Part shown: one piece after another, positions 1 to 6,052 of the stretch
How the letters are laid out: each line of letters starts with the position of its first letter
Numbering within the stretch: the stretch's first letter is position 1
Assembly (NCBI GenBank): GCA_903831165.1
Contig: CAIKWV010000638.1
Span: 1 to 7,275, forward strand
Direction: 5' to 3'
DNA: 7,275 nucleotides
Source: an uncultured cyanobacterium
GTDB taxonomy: Bacteria > Cyanobacteriota > Cyanobacteriia > PCC-6307 > Cyanobiaceae
Position numbers and translations under genes: made by a program
Notes under the pieces: model-generated
Told to the model about the DNA's origin: nothing
Database searches by the model: none
What the model saw: only the letters and a program-made list of their open reading frames with translations

Positions 1-45
1 GACCCGAACCACACCATCAGAACTTACCAGCCGACGAAGCCCCCC

Positions 46-486
46 ATGCAGCTGCTCGCGCTCCACGGTCCGAACCTCAACCTGCTGGGCCAGCGGGAGC
101 CCGGTCTGTACGGCTCCAGCAGCCTGGCCGAGATCGAGGGCTCCCTGGCCCGACGGGCCGCCGAGCTGGGGGTGGGGCTGGTCAGCTTCCAAAGCAACCA
201 TGAAGGGGCCCTGGTGGACCGCATTCAGCAGGCATCCCAGGACGGCACCGACGGCATCCTGATCAATGCGGCGGCCTACACCCACACCTCCGTGGCAATC
301 CGCGATGCCCTGCTGGCGGTGGCGATCCCGTTCGTGGAGCTGCACCTGAGCAACACCCATGCCCGCGAGAGCTTCCGCCATCGCTCCCTGTTGGCGGACA
401 AGGCGGTGGGTGTGATCTGTGGCTTCGGGGCCGCCAGCTACGACCTGGCCCTGCAGGGGCTGGTGCAGCGGCTGCGGGCGTCGTGA
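46..486 (+). CDS. aroQ: Type II 3-dehydroquinate dehydratase
   Basis: This enzyme catalyses reversible dehydration of 3-dehydroquinate to 3-dehydroshikimate, the third step of the cytosolic shikimate pathway to aromatic amino acids. The 146-residue length is typical of the type II (AroQ) family, which works as a dodecamer and is unrelated to type I AroD. Family motifs are visible: [17 protein letters not shown] at residues 7-23, with the active-site Arg17 and catalytic Tyr22; the SNHEG motif at 50-54; [10 protein letters not shown] at 73-82, including the substrate-binding Asn74; and ELHLSN at 98-103, with Glu98 and His100, followed by the conserved Arg111 region. The ATG at 46 starts directly at the family's usual N-terminus, so the start is secure although the ribosome-binding site is weak. 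miaE follows on the same strand, and the two may be co-transcribed. Nothing appears missing or broken. Confidence 0.97.
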   Translation: MQLLALHGPNLNLLGQREPGLYGSSSLAEIEGSLARRAAELGVGLVSFQSNHEGALVDRIQQASQDGTDGILINAAAYTHTSVAIRDALLAVAIPFVELHLSNTHARESFRHRSLLADKAVGVICGFGAASYDLALQGLVQRLRAS

Positions 487-579
487 TGACGGTGGGCTGG
501 GGCCGCGGCGGCGGCGGTGACCGCCGGGGCGCGGCTTGAATGCCATGGTCAGTCTGAGCTTTTCGTGCCCACCCTCTCC

Positions 580-1317
580 ATGCCGGCCGATCTCACGCTG
601 ACCGACCTTGCCCGCGGAGCTGCCGAGCCGGCGGACGATCCACAGGCTGCTGCAGGTGGCCTGAGCCTTCCGGCCACGCCTACCAGTCCGGTGGCCCGGG
701 TGAAATGGCTGGCGGCCCCCAGCAGCGCCGCCTGGTTGGAGCAGGCCACCGCCCATGCCGATCTGGTGCTGATCGACCACGCCCACTGTGAGCGCAAGGC
801 GGCCGGCGTGGCCCTGCAGCTGATGTTCCGCTACCCCTCCGACACCCAGCTGGCAGCGCTGCTCAGTCCGCTGGCCCGCGAAGAACTGGAGCACTTTGAG
901 CTGGTGCTGCAGCTGCTGCAGCGGCGGGGCATTCCGTTGCGGCCCCTGGCGGCACCCCCCTATGGCGCCACGCTGACGGCGGCGGTCCGCCGGGGTGAGC
1001 CCGAGCGGATGCTGGATTCGTTTCTGGTGGCGGGGCTGATCGAAGCCCGCAGCCATGAGCGCATGGGCCTGCTGGCGGCCCACAGCCCCGATGGTGAGTT
1101 CCAGGATCTCTACGGCGCGCTGTTGGCGAGCGAGGCACGCCATTTCGGCCTCTATTGGTTGCTCTGTGAGCAGCGCTACGGCCGCGAGGTCACGGTGGCC
1201 CGGCTCGAGCAGCTGGCGGCGGTGGAGCTGGAGGGGTTGAGCGGTGCTCTGGCGCGCCCGGAGGAGGTGCGAATGCACTCCGTGGGTGTGGAATGCGCTG
1301 GATCCGGCACTCATTAG
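580..1317 (+). CDS. miaE: tRNA-(ms2io6A)-hydroxylase (MiaE family)
   Basis: MiaE proteins are non-haem di-iron monooxygenases with a ferritin-like four-helix fold. They hydroxylate the isopentenyl group of ms2i6A37 in tRNAs that read codons starting with U. The di-iron ligand pattern is visible from the chosen ATG: Glu71 in IDHAHCERKA, Glu102 and His105 in REELEHF, Glu156 in LIEARSHER, and Glu185 with His188 in SEARHFG. The conserved core starts at about residue 43 (WLAAPSSAAWLEQA); the first 40 residues are Ala/Pro-rich and look poorly conserved. The start is uncertain: the frame stays open upstream to a GTG at 517, which would add 21 residues, and neither start has a clear Shine-Dalgarno sequence. 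I chose the ATG at 580. It lies just downstream of aroQ. Its stop codon overlaps that of a reverse-strand small gene. The family call is firm; tRNA hydroxylation in this organism is inferred. Confidence 0.9.
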   Translation: MPADLTLTDLARGAAEPADDPQAAAGGLSLPATPTSPVARVKWLAAPSSAAWLEQATAHADLVLIDHAHCERKAAGVALQLMFRYPSDTQLAALLSPLAREELEHFELVLQLLQRRGIPLRPLAAPPYGATLTAAVRRGEPERMLDSFLVAGLIEARSHERMGLLAAHSPDGEFQDLYGALLASEARHFGLYWLLCEQRYGREVTVARLEQLAAVELEGLSGALARPEEVRMHSVGVECAGSGTH

Positions 1318-1595
1318 CGTCGCTGGCGTTGTTTAGAGGGAACCTGGGGATCTCCACGCCTCCAGTTGTTCACCCCACCCCAGGTCCCCCCCTGCACGAG
1401 CCATCGCGGCTTGAAGTCGGCCATGCCGGCACCATCCACCGCATGGAGGCCAGAGGTGATGCTGAACAGGCGGCAATTGGCGCCGTCGATCTGTTCAACT
1501 TGCCAGACGTTCATCGTCACAGCCGCCAATCCGATGCTGGCTGCAAGGGTGCCTGCTGTGGCGTCAACGATGTCAGTGCTTGCGTCGAACAGCAT
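1314..1595 (-). CDS. Hypothetical protein, about 93 aa
   Basis: I do not recognise this gene. The reading frame has coding-like codon use, often G or C at third positions, and a credible protein composition: a mildly hydrophobic stretch at about residues 11-28 (DATAGTLAASIGLAAVTM), then MNVWQVEQIDG, CRLFSITSGLHAVDGAG and ADFKPRWLVQGG, ending in a basic tail (KQRQRR). The ATG at 1595 is preceded by AAGG, which is too close to be an ideal ribosome-binding site, with AGGA farther upstream. The frame remains open to a GTG at 1661, which would add 22 residues that look less protein-like. The gene converges on miaE, and the two stop codons overlap by a few bases. It could be a small secreted or membrane-associated protein, or the remnant of a larger one. 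No function is proposed. Confidence 0.5.
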   Translation of the reverse strand: MLFDASTDIVDATAGTLAASIGLAAVTMNVWQVEQIDGANCRLFSITSGLHAVDGAGMADFKPRWLVQGGTWGGVNNWRRGDPQVPSKQRQRR

Positions 1596-1795
1596 CCTTG
1601 TCGGCGTCCTGGCTAGCAATGAATCGTCCTGAGCCGAAGTCCTGGAGCATGTCAGGGCCAAACCCGATCATTGTTGACGACGTTCTTGTTGGCGTCCTGA
1701 GGCCTCAAGCATCCCAGGGCTGATGTGAGGTCTTGCTGCAGCAGGACCGCAAGAGCGTCCGGATCCAGGACGATGGGACCGATCGCCCCCTGGCC
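1596..1795. other. Gene-free stretch with imperfect direct repeat
   Basis: No convincing gene is seen in these 200 bases between the reverse-strand hypothetical gene and the small membrane protein gene. The stretch holds an imperfect 15-base direct repeat, CTTGTCGGCGTCCTG (1597-1611) and CTTGTTGGCGTCCTG (1685-1699), plus another CGTCCTG near 1625. Read on the reverse strand it carries short open stretches that fall in different frames. This would fit a decayed or partly duplicated coding sequence, but that is inference. It may also contain the promoters of the two flanking divergent genes; no clear -35/-10 pair is visible. Confidence 0.35.
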
Positions 1796-1999
1796 ATGCC
1801 CACCCCCGCCGAGCTGTTTGTGGGGTTACTGCTGGGTTCGATCGGCTTGGGGTATTTCATCTATGGCCGCAAGACTGGGCGCCCACTGGCACTGGCCTGC
1901 GGACTGCTGATGATGGTGTTTCCCTACTTCGTCGCCGGCGTCTGGCCCCAGCTGTGGCTTGGCGTGGTGCTGATGCTGCTGCCCTGGCTGTTCCGCTGA
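1796..1999 (+). CDS. Small hydrophobic membrane protein, about 67 aa
   Basis: This is a short, very hydrophobic protein that probably sits in the cytoplasmic or thylakoid membrane. From the ATG at 1796 it starts MPTPAELFVGLLLGSIG. Hydrophobic segments cover about residues 6-23, 31-48 and 50-66, with a short basic loop (YGRKTGRP) at about 23-30 and a single terminal Arg, so two or three membrane spans are likely. The frame is open upstream to a TTG at 1733, but those 21 residues (charged, QQDRKSVRIQDDGTD) look unlike the rest, and MPTPAELF is a natural start. No Shine-Dalgarno sequence is evident. I recall similar short unnamed membrane proteins in cyanobacteria but cannot assign a family or function. 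No neighbour shares an obvious operon with it. Confidence 0.65.
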   Translation: MPTPAELFVGLLLGSIGLGYFIYGRKTGRPLALACGLLMMVFPYFVAGVWPQLWLGVVLMLLPWLFR

Positions 2000-2097
2000 G
2001 TGGCGCCGGCGGGGTGGGGACCTGAGCCATCTACCTAATTTTGAGTAGAGACACAACTGGCGCCGTTCCGGCATGATCCAGACAGTTCGTTTTCTGC

Positions 2098-2526
2098 TTG
2101 GACCATGACGCTCCTGGCCACTGTCGGAAAGCGGGCCGGAGCCGTCTCTGGGATGCTGCTGCCCTCCGCCAGCGGATGCAAGGCGACGACCCTGAGGCCG
2201 TGCTGCTCCAGCTCGGTGCACCGATCCGGCACCTGACTGCCGATCGCCCCTTTCGGGAGGAGCTGCTGTTGATGGAGCAGGTTTTTGTACTGCTACGGCA
2301 CGGTTACCGCCGCCGGGTTCTCCCTGGCGGAGTGATCGGCCTGGTGCCGCCAACCGCGTTGATCGCTTCCGAGCCGAACGACAGCCCGGATGGTCCCCCG
2401 TCAGGCCAGGACCTGCAGAGCGCAATTGAGGCGCTCAACAAGGCCGGCATGAACTGGGTCGAACGGTCCGAAGCACCTGCGGCCCTGTGCTTTCCCGTTG
2501 CGGCTAAAGCCATGAATGACAGCTGA
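2098..2526 (+). CDS. Hypothetical protein, up to 142 aa
   Basis: I do not recognise this protein. From about residue 27 it looks truly coding: DDPEAVLLQLGAPIRHLTADR, then a Leu-rich helical part (ELLLMEQVFVLLRHGYRRR, about 55-73), then GGVIGLVPPTALIASEP, a Pro/Gly/Ser linker around 93-103, and a C-terminal helix-like segment, LQSAIEALNKAGMNWVERSE. There is no signal peptide or clear membrane segment. The start is unsettled. An in-frame stop lies at 2074-2076, so the earliest start is the TTG at 2098; the first ATG in this frame is at 2176, which would give 116 residues. Neither has a good ribosome-binding site. In another frame an ATG at 2073 begins a plausible N-terminus (MIQTVRFLLGP) that stops at 2106-2108, so an old frameshift cannot be excluded. 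The gene converges on frp. Confidence 0.55.
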   Translation: MDHDAPGHCRKAGRSRLWDAAALRQRMQGDDPEAVLLQLGAPIRHLTADRPFREELLLMEQVFVLLRHGYRRRVLPGGVIGLVPPTALIASEPNDSPDGPPSGQDLQSAIEALNKAGMNWVERSEAPAALCFPVAAKAMNDS

Positions 2527-2564
2527 GCTCCCAGAGACACGCGGCAGATGGCAACGCACTGCAG

Positions 2565-2583
2565 CGATCGGTTCGAGCGATCG
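2565..2583. repeat. CGATCG inverted repeat between convergent genes
   Basis: Two CGATCG hexamers (2565-2570 and 2578-2583) flank the 7-base loop GTTCGAG and could form a small hairpin. They are also part of a 9-base direct repeat, AGCGATCGG (2563-2571 and 2576-2584). The structure lies between the stop of the forward hypothetical gene and the stop of frp (2586), where a bidirectional terminator would be expected. There is no T-run on either side, so termination is only a possibility. Confidence 0.35.
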
Positions 2584-2585
2584 GC

Positions 2586-2912
2586 TCACATGCGGGCCAT
2601 GGCACTGATCTTGGCCAACTTGTCAGCCGAGAGCCCTTCGAGTTCCTCAAGGCTTACGAGCCCATCCTTGACGAAATCGGCAAAGACAAAGAGCAGACCC
2701 GGCAGGCGAAAATCGAATCGGCCTTCGATCTCGTGGCGGCGGATGCTGAGAAAATCGTGCAGTTGCCACAGTTGTTCCGGGTTTTCCAGCGCTGCGCTCC
2801 GGCTGCGCAGATCGCCGATCAACGTCTCCACATCCCGGGCCAGGGCACGATCGAAGACGGCCTGAGCCAGGTCCTGCTCTTCAATCGTCCAGCCGGCCAC
2901 ATCGGTTTCCAT
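2586..2912 (-). CDS. frp: Fluorescence recovery protein (FRP)
   Basis: FRP binds light-activated red OCP, helps detach it from the phycobilisome and speeds its return to the inactive orange form, ending energy quenching. It is a small, mostly helical, dimeric protein. The central signature LWQLHDFLSIRRHEIEG and the C-terminal pattern FVFADFVKDGLVSLEEL followed by ADKLAKI-AMAR match my memory of Synechocystis FRP (Slr1964) closely. Residues reported there as important (Trp50, His53, Asp54, Arg60, Lys102) are all present. The length of 108 residues is normal. I chose the ATG at 2912; an in-frame TTG at 2921 has a better-spaced GGAG upstream and would add three residues. The gene is last in the ocp-crtW-frp cluster, about 24 bp after crtW, so its synthesis is probably tied to that of OCP. 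It also indicates that this OCP belongs to the FRP-dependent OCP1 type. Confidence 0.93.
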   Translation of the reverse strand: METDVAGWTIEEQDLAQAVFDRALARDVETLIGDLRSRSAALENPEQLWQLHDFLSIRRHEIEGRFDFRLPGLLFVFADFVKDGLVSLEELEGLSADKLAKISAMARM

Positions 2913-2936
2913 CGGCCCCAATCTGCTCCAACGAAC

Positions 2937-3743
2937 CTATCGGTTGGCCAGCGGTATCGCGAGCCGGGCGGGATCGGGGATGCGATCTGTGATGAAGCGT
3001 CGCCGCTGGGGCAACTGGAACCATGGCAGCTGCGGATATTCGTGATGTTCCCAGTGGTAGCCGAAGTGATAACAGGCCAGCAGGGACAGTCCTCGAGGCA
3101 GGGTCAGGCTGCGGGCGTGATGGCGATCCGAGGCCGGATCCACCCCGTCGCGGTGGGGCAGATAGGTGCCGAAGACAAACAGCTGCAGCGAACTGAGCAG
3201 CAACGGCAGGATCCAGAACAGCAGCAGATTGGCCAGGGGGTGGGGCGTGAGCCGCAGCAGCACCAGGGCGCTTGCCAGCCAGCAGCTCAGCAGGCCCGCC
3301 ATCTGGACTGGTGTCAGGTACTCCGCCATGAAGCGCAGGTACCAGGCCAGGGCGCCGCGATGACGGCCATCGTGATGGTCCGGGTCCCAGGGGCTGGCGG
3401 GGTCCAGGTGGTGGCTCAGGTGGTTGCGCCGGCAACCCTCCCAGGGCAGGCAGGCATAGAGCCCCAGGGCCAGACGGCCGAGCCGATCGTTCCAGCGCCT
3501 TGAACCGGGCAGCAGCGAACCGTGCATGGCGTCGTGGGCGACGATGAACAGTCCCGTCTGCAGGAAGGTCCGCAGCAGCACCGCCAAAGCCAGCAGCAAC
3601 GGCGGCAGCGAGGGGCCTTCGCCGGGAAGCAGCAGGGCAGCGCTGAGCGCCCAACCGCCAACGATTGCCACAGAAAACCACAGCCCCCGCAGGGGGAGCT
3701 GTGGCGTCAGTGGGTCCGCAGGCTGGCTGAAGCGAGCGATCAA
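2937..3743 (-). CDS. crtW: Beta-carotene ketolase (CrtW type)
   Basis: CrtW is a membrane-bound di-iron oxygenase of the fatty-acid-desaturase superfamily. It adds 4-keto groups to the beta-ionone rings of beta-carotene, giving echinenone and canthaxanthin. The His-rich metal motifs are intact: HDAMH at residues 70-74, HLSHH at 108-112 with DPDHH at 120-124, the family signature FGTYLPHR at 191-198, and YHFGYHWEHHEYP at 225-237, followed by PWFQLP. Hydrophobic spans lie at about 21-39, 46-69, 147-165 and 170-190. The 268-residue length is normal for the family. The start is TTG, overlapping the ocp stop as TTGA, which suggests translational coupling. Context supports the role: OCP needs a 4-ketocarotenoid, and this enzyme would make it. 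CrtW rather than CrtO is clear from size and motifs, CrtO being a larger flavin-dependent enzyme. Exact product mix cannot be read from sequence. Confidence 0.94.
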   Translation of the reverse strand: MIARFSQPADPLTPQLPLRGLWFSVAIVGGWALSAALLLPGEGPSLPPLLLALAVLLRTFLQTGLFIVAHDAMHGSLLPGSRRWNDRLGRLALGLYACLPWEGCRRNHLSHHLDPASPWDPDHHDGRHRGALAWYLRFMAEYLTPVQMAGLLSCWLASALVLLRLTPHPLANLLLFWILPLLLSSLQLFVFGTYLPHRDGVDPASDRHHARSLTLPRGLSLLACYHFGYHWEHHEYPQLPWFQLPQRRRFITDRIPDPARLAIPLANR

Positions 3744-4696
3744 CGGGCGAACTTGAGCAGTTCGGCGGCGGAGGCGAGCAGATCGATGGCCACGAAGTAG
3801 ATCTTGCCCTGGGGGTCGAGCAGGAAACGCCAGGCCACATTCATGCCGACACCGGCACCGAACCAGGGGGTCTGCACCTTGCCGGTCACCTTGATCTGGG
3901 TGAAGCCGTCATCGGAGGGTTCGGTCACGCCGCGGTCGGGCAGCAGCTGGAGGTTCTGGCAGTCTTCACGGAAGAAGCGCAGCACGGACTCCCGGCCCAC
4001 GATCGGCCGCTGGAAGGGCGGTTGCAGGGCGCCGTCGGGCAGAAACAGCTCGATCAGGTTGTCGAAATCGTTGGCATTGAGCAGGTTCATGTAGTTGATC
4101 ACCGTGGCATTGTCGACGCCTTCGATGACAACACTGGTGCGCTCCTCCGGAGCGGTCGGCAGCACCACCGGCTCACTGACCCGCTCAACCGCGGCGCTCT
4201 TGCCGGGATCAAAACCCATGTCAACCACGAAGTTGCGCAGCACGGTGATCTGCTGCCCCTTGTCGATGGTCTTGAGCGACTCGAGTACGGCGGCGGCATT
4301 GGCCGAGAGCTGATAGCCGGCGGGAATCGGGGCGACGATGCCCTGCTCCATCCACACACCCAGCTGATACCAGAAGCCCAGCTTGATGTTCACCGACCAG
4401 GAGGCGTACCAGCGGGCCAGCTCGGTGTCGGCGTGATTGGCCAGGTCGCACATCACCTGGCTTTGCTCGGCGAAGTTCATGCCGCGGATGCGGTTGAGCA
4501 CCGGCTCGGCGAACTGCATGCGAGCGGCACCCGGGGCGGCGATCGTGATCGTCTTGCCCATCTCGAGGTAGGCGTACCAGATCAGCGCCAGCTGATCTTC
4601 AGCACTGAGCAGGTTGTAGCGGGCAGTCAGGGCCGGGACGACGTCAGCCGACTGGGTTTCGGGAAAAATCTTTGTGGCCCGGTCGAGAGTGAACAT
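3740..4696 (-). CDS. ocp: Orange carotenoid protein (OCP)
   Basis: OCP is a water-soluble photoreceptor that binds one ketocarotenoid. In strong blue-green light it turns red, binds the phycobilisome core and dissipates energy as heat. At 318 residues it is full length: an all-helical N-terminal carotenoid domain (about 18-165), a linker (about 165-188), and an NTF2-like C-terminal domain (about 190-318). Key positions, aligned with remembered Synechocystis OCP numbering, are Tyr202 and Trp289 (Tyr201/Trp288, which hydrogen-bond the carotenoid keto group), Arg154 (Arg155 of the interdomain salt bridge), and Trp40, Tyr43, Trp100 and Trp109 lining the pigment tunnel. The salt-bridge partner Glu244 appears as Asp245 here. 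The ATG at 4696 gives MFTLDRATKIFPET, the usual N-terminus. It is first in the cluster with crtW and frp, and divergent from a peroxiredoxin-like gene. High-light induction is usual for the family but not visible in the sequence. Confidence 0.98.
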   Translation of the reverse strand: MFTLDRATKIFPETQSADVVPALTARYNLLSAEDQLALIWYAYLEMGKTITIAAPGAARMQFAEPVLNRIRGMNFAEQSQVMCDLANHADTELARWYASWSVNIKLGFWYQLGVWMEQGIVAPIPAGYQLSANAAAVLESLKTIDKGQQITVLRNFVVDMGFDPGKSAAVERVSEPVVLPTAPEERTSVVIEGVDNATVINYMNLLNANDFDNLIELFLPDGALQPPFQRPIVGRESVLRFFREDCQNLQLLPDRGVTEPSDDGFTQIKVTGKVQTPWFGAGVGMNVAWRFLLDPQGKIYFVAIDLLASAAELLKFAR

Positions 4697-5015
4697 GCGC
4701 GGCTTCGGGCAAGGGACTCATTAAAAAACCTAAAGCAGACCCCGGCCTTCGAGCCAGGTGGGTAACCGTCTTGATGTGCTGCAGATTGCCGCTGGCGGTT
4801 CACGCCACTGGTGTTCGGCCGTTGAGCTTGCGGCCCGGCTGTTGAAGTCATGCCCCGGCGTTCAAGGTCTTGCCACGGCGGCTCAGACGGCTGACCCGGG
4901 TGGTCACTCCATCGATTCCACGGGGTCGCTGGCCGGCGCAACGGTCCACGCCGCCGACGGCGCTGCCCCGGCGAGGGATTCCCTGCACCAGACTCGTCGG
5001 TCTGGATCCAGCCCG
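4697..5015. promoter_or_regulatory. Divergent ocp / peroxiredoxin-like intergenic region
   Basis: These 319 bases separate the starts of two divergent genes and probably hold both promoters. The only AT-rich island is at 4719-4735 (ATTAAAAAACCTAAAG). Read toward ocp it contains TTTAAT (4725 to 4720), a possible -10 box that would leave a leader of about 17 nt, but no matching -35 is seen. An inverted repeat TTGAA/TTCAA spans roughly 4843-4865. The frame of the downstream gene is open back to a GTG at 4758, but the encoded residues look non-conserved, so I treat the stretch as non-coding. Confidence 0.35.
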
Positions 5016-5783
5016 ATGGCCGACTTCGTTCCCCGCCCTGCGCCACCGGCTCCTGCGGCCCTGCTGGAACGGCTGGCGTCTCAGCCGGGCATGGGGCCGG
5101 GCCAGCGCCGCCTGGTGCTGCTGCTGCCCCAGCTGGGGGATTTCGACAGCCTCGAATACGCCCAGGCCGTGGCGGCGGCCCTGCCCCAGCTCCAGGCCGC
5201 CGCGATCCAGCTGCTGGCGATCGGCATCGGGGCGGAGGCCGGCCGCCAGCGGTTCAGCGCCTTCACCGGCTTTCCGTTGGAGCGGTTGCTGGTCGAAGCG
5301 ACCCCCCGGTTGCACCGCGCCCTCGGCCTCTATGGCGGCCTGGCCCAGCCCGGGGGGCCGTGGCTGAATCTGTTGTTGATGTGCGCCGGAATCGGCTCCC
5401 CTGGCACCCTGGCCGAGGTGCTGCGGGGTTACACGGGCGATCGCCAGGCGCCCCAGCGGATCGCCGATGGGGAGAGCATTCAGGTGGGTGGGCTGCCGGC
5501 GCTTCCGGCCTCCCTGTTCGCCTGGGCTGGTGGTACGGGATTTCTGCGGCCCTTTGAGCTGGCCACGGTTCGGCTGCGCAACATGACCGAGGTGCTGGGC
5601 CAGTGGCGCACCTATGTGCCCAACGATCAGGCCCTGACCCAGAGAGGGGGAACCTTTCTGATTGATCGTGATGACACCCTGCTGTACAGCTACCGCGATC
5701 CGGGCATTCTGGGATTTTCCGCCACCATGGCCCGGCCGCTGAGCTTTCTTGACCCGTACCTCAGGCAGCCTGAAACCGCCTGA
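5016..5783 (+). CDS. Peroxiredoxin-like (AhpC/TSA-type) protein without active-site Cys
   Basis: The 255-residue protein resembles the peroxiredoxin-like AhpC/TSA family that is common in cyanobacteria. A thioredoxin-fold start is suggested by the strand RRLVLLLPQLGDFDSLEYAQ at 31-50, then a helix and a second strand, IQLLAIGIG (64-72). A typical late segment, GGTFLIDRDDTLLYSYRDPG, lies at 211-230, where peroxiredoxins carry the cis-Pro/substrate side. In active members the loop after the first strand holds Cys-x-x-Cys or a peroxidatic Cys; here it reads PQLGDFDS, and the only Cys in the protein is Cys123. Classical peroxidase activity is therefore unlikely, and a redox or binding role is unproven. 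The ATG at 5016 was chosen because the conserved-looking part begins soon after; an upstream GTG at 4758 would add 86 poorly structured residues. The gene is divergent from ocp, so it may share light or oxidative-stress control, which is inference. Confidence 0.8.
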   Translation: MADFVPRPAPPAPAALLERLASQPGMGPGQRRLVLLLPQLGDFDSLEYAQAVAAALPQLQAAAIQLLAIGIGAEAGRQRFSAFTGFPLERLLVEATPRLHRALGLYGGLAQPGGPWLNLLLMCAGIGSPGTLAEVLRGYTGDRQAPQRIADGESIQVGGLPALPASLFAWAGGTGFLRPFELATVRLRNMTEVLGQWRTYVPNDQALTQRGGTFLIDRDDTLLYSYRDPGILGFSATMARPLSFLDPYLRQPETA

Positions 5784-6052
5784 ACGCCTGCCCATGAAGT
5801 CCCGTTTCCGTGGAACCCGAGCACAGCACAGGGGGAACTCGGGGGCAGAGGCAGAGCAGCTCGGCTGAAGGTCACCACGGCGATGCTGGATGGCCCCGAT
5901 GACCACGTGGCCCCAACGGCTGGGTGCGCCCTTGCCCGAATCGGCGGTTCTGAACAAGCCCCGCAGCGCTCCAGCGCTCATCGCGGAGCCTGATGGGGGT
6001 GCAAGCGTCAGCTTGAACCGGCGTTGGGACACCCCCCGGCCCGTGCCCGGAC
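5784..6052. other. Intergenic region between convergent genes
   Basis: No supported gene lies here, between the peroxiredoxin-like gene and the reverse-strand small membrane protein gene. A possible hairpin CCCGAG (5816-5821) / CTCGGG (5838-5843) with a 16-base loop lies about 35 bases after the forward gene and could be a weak terminator, but it lacks a T-run. The rest is GC-rich sequence with overlapping spurious open frames on both strands. Confidence 0.3.

Noticed and set aside
1..45. Sequence before aroQ
   Set aside because: It is too short to identify an upstream gene or promoter, and no clear ribosome-binding site is visible.
2733..3503. Forward open frame of 256 codons
   Set aside because: It is antisense to frp and crtW and is Gln/Gly/Pro-rich, with no recognisable domain.
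2881..3840. Reverse-strand open frame of 319 codons overlapping crtW
   Set aside because: It is an out-of-frame reading of crtW and the ocp end, with Pro/Ala/Arg-rich, non-protein-like sequence; crtW in the other frame has intact metal-binding motifs.
4022..4765. Forward open frame of 247 codons antisense to ocp
   Set aside because: It has a His/Gly/Leu-rich shadow composition; the opposite strand is an unmistakable ocp.
5436..5445. GGCGATCGCC, a HIP1-like octamer palindrome common in cyanobacteria
   Set aside because: Only one full copy was noticed in the window and it lies inside a coding region, so it is weak taxonomic evidence and not a feature in itself.
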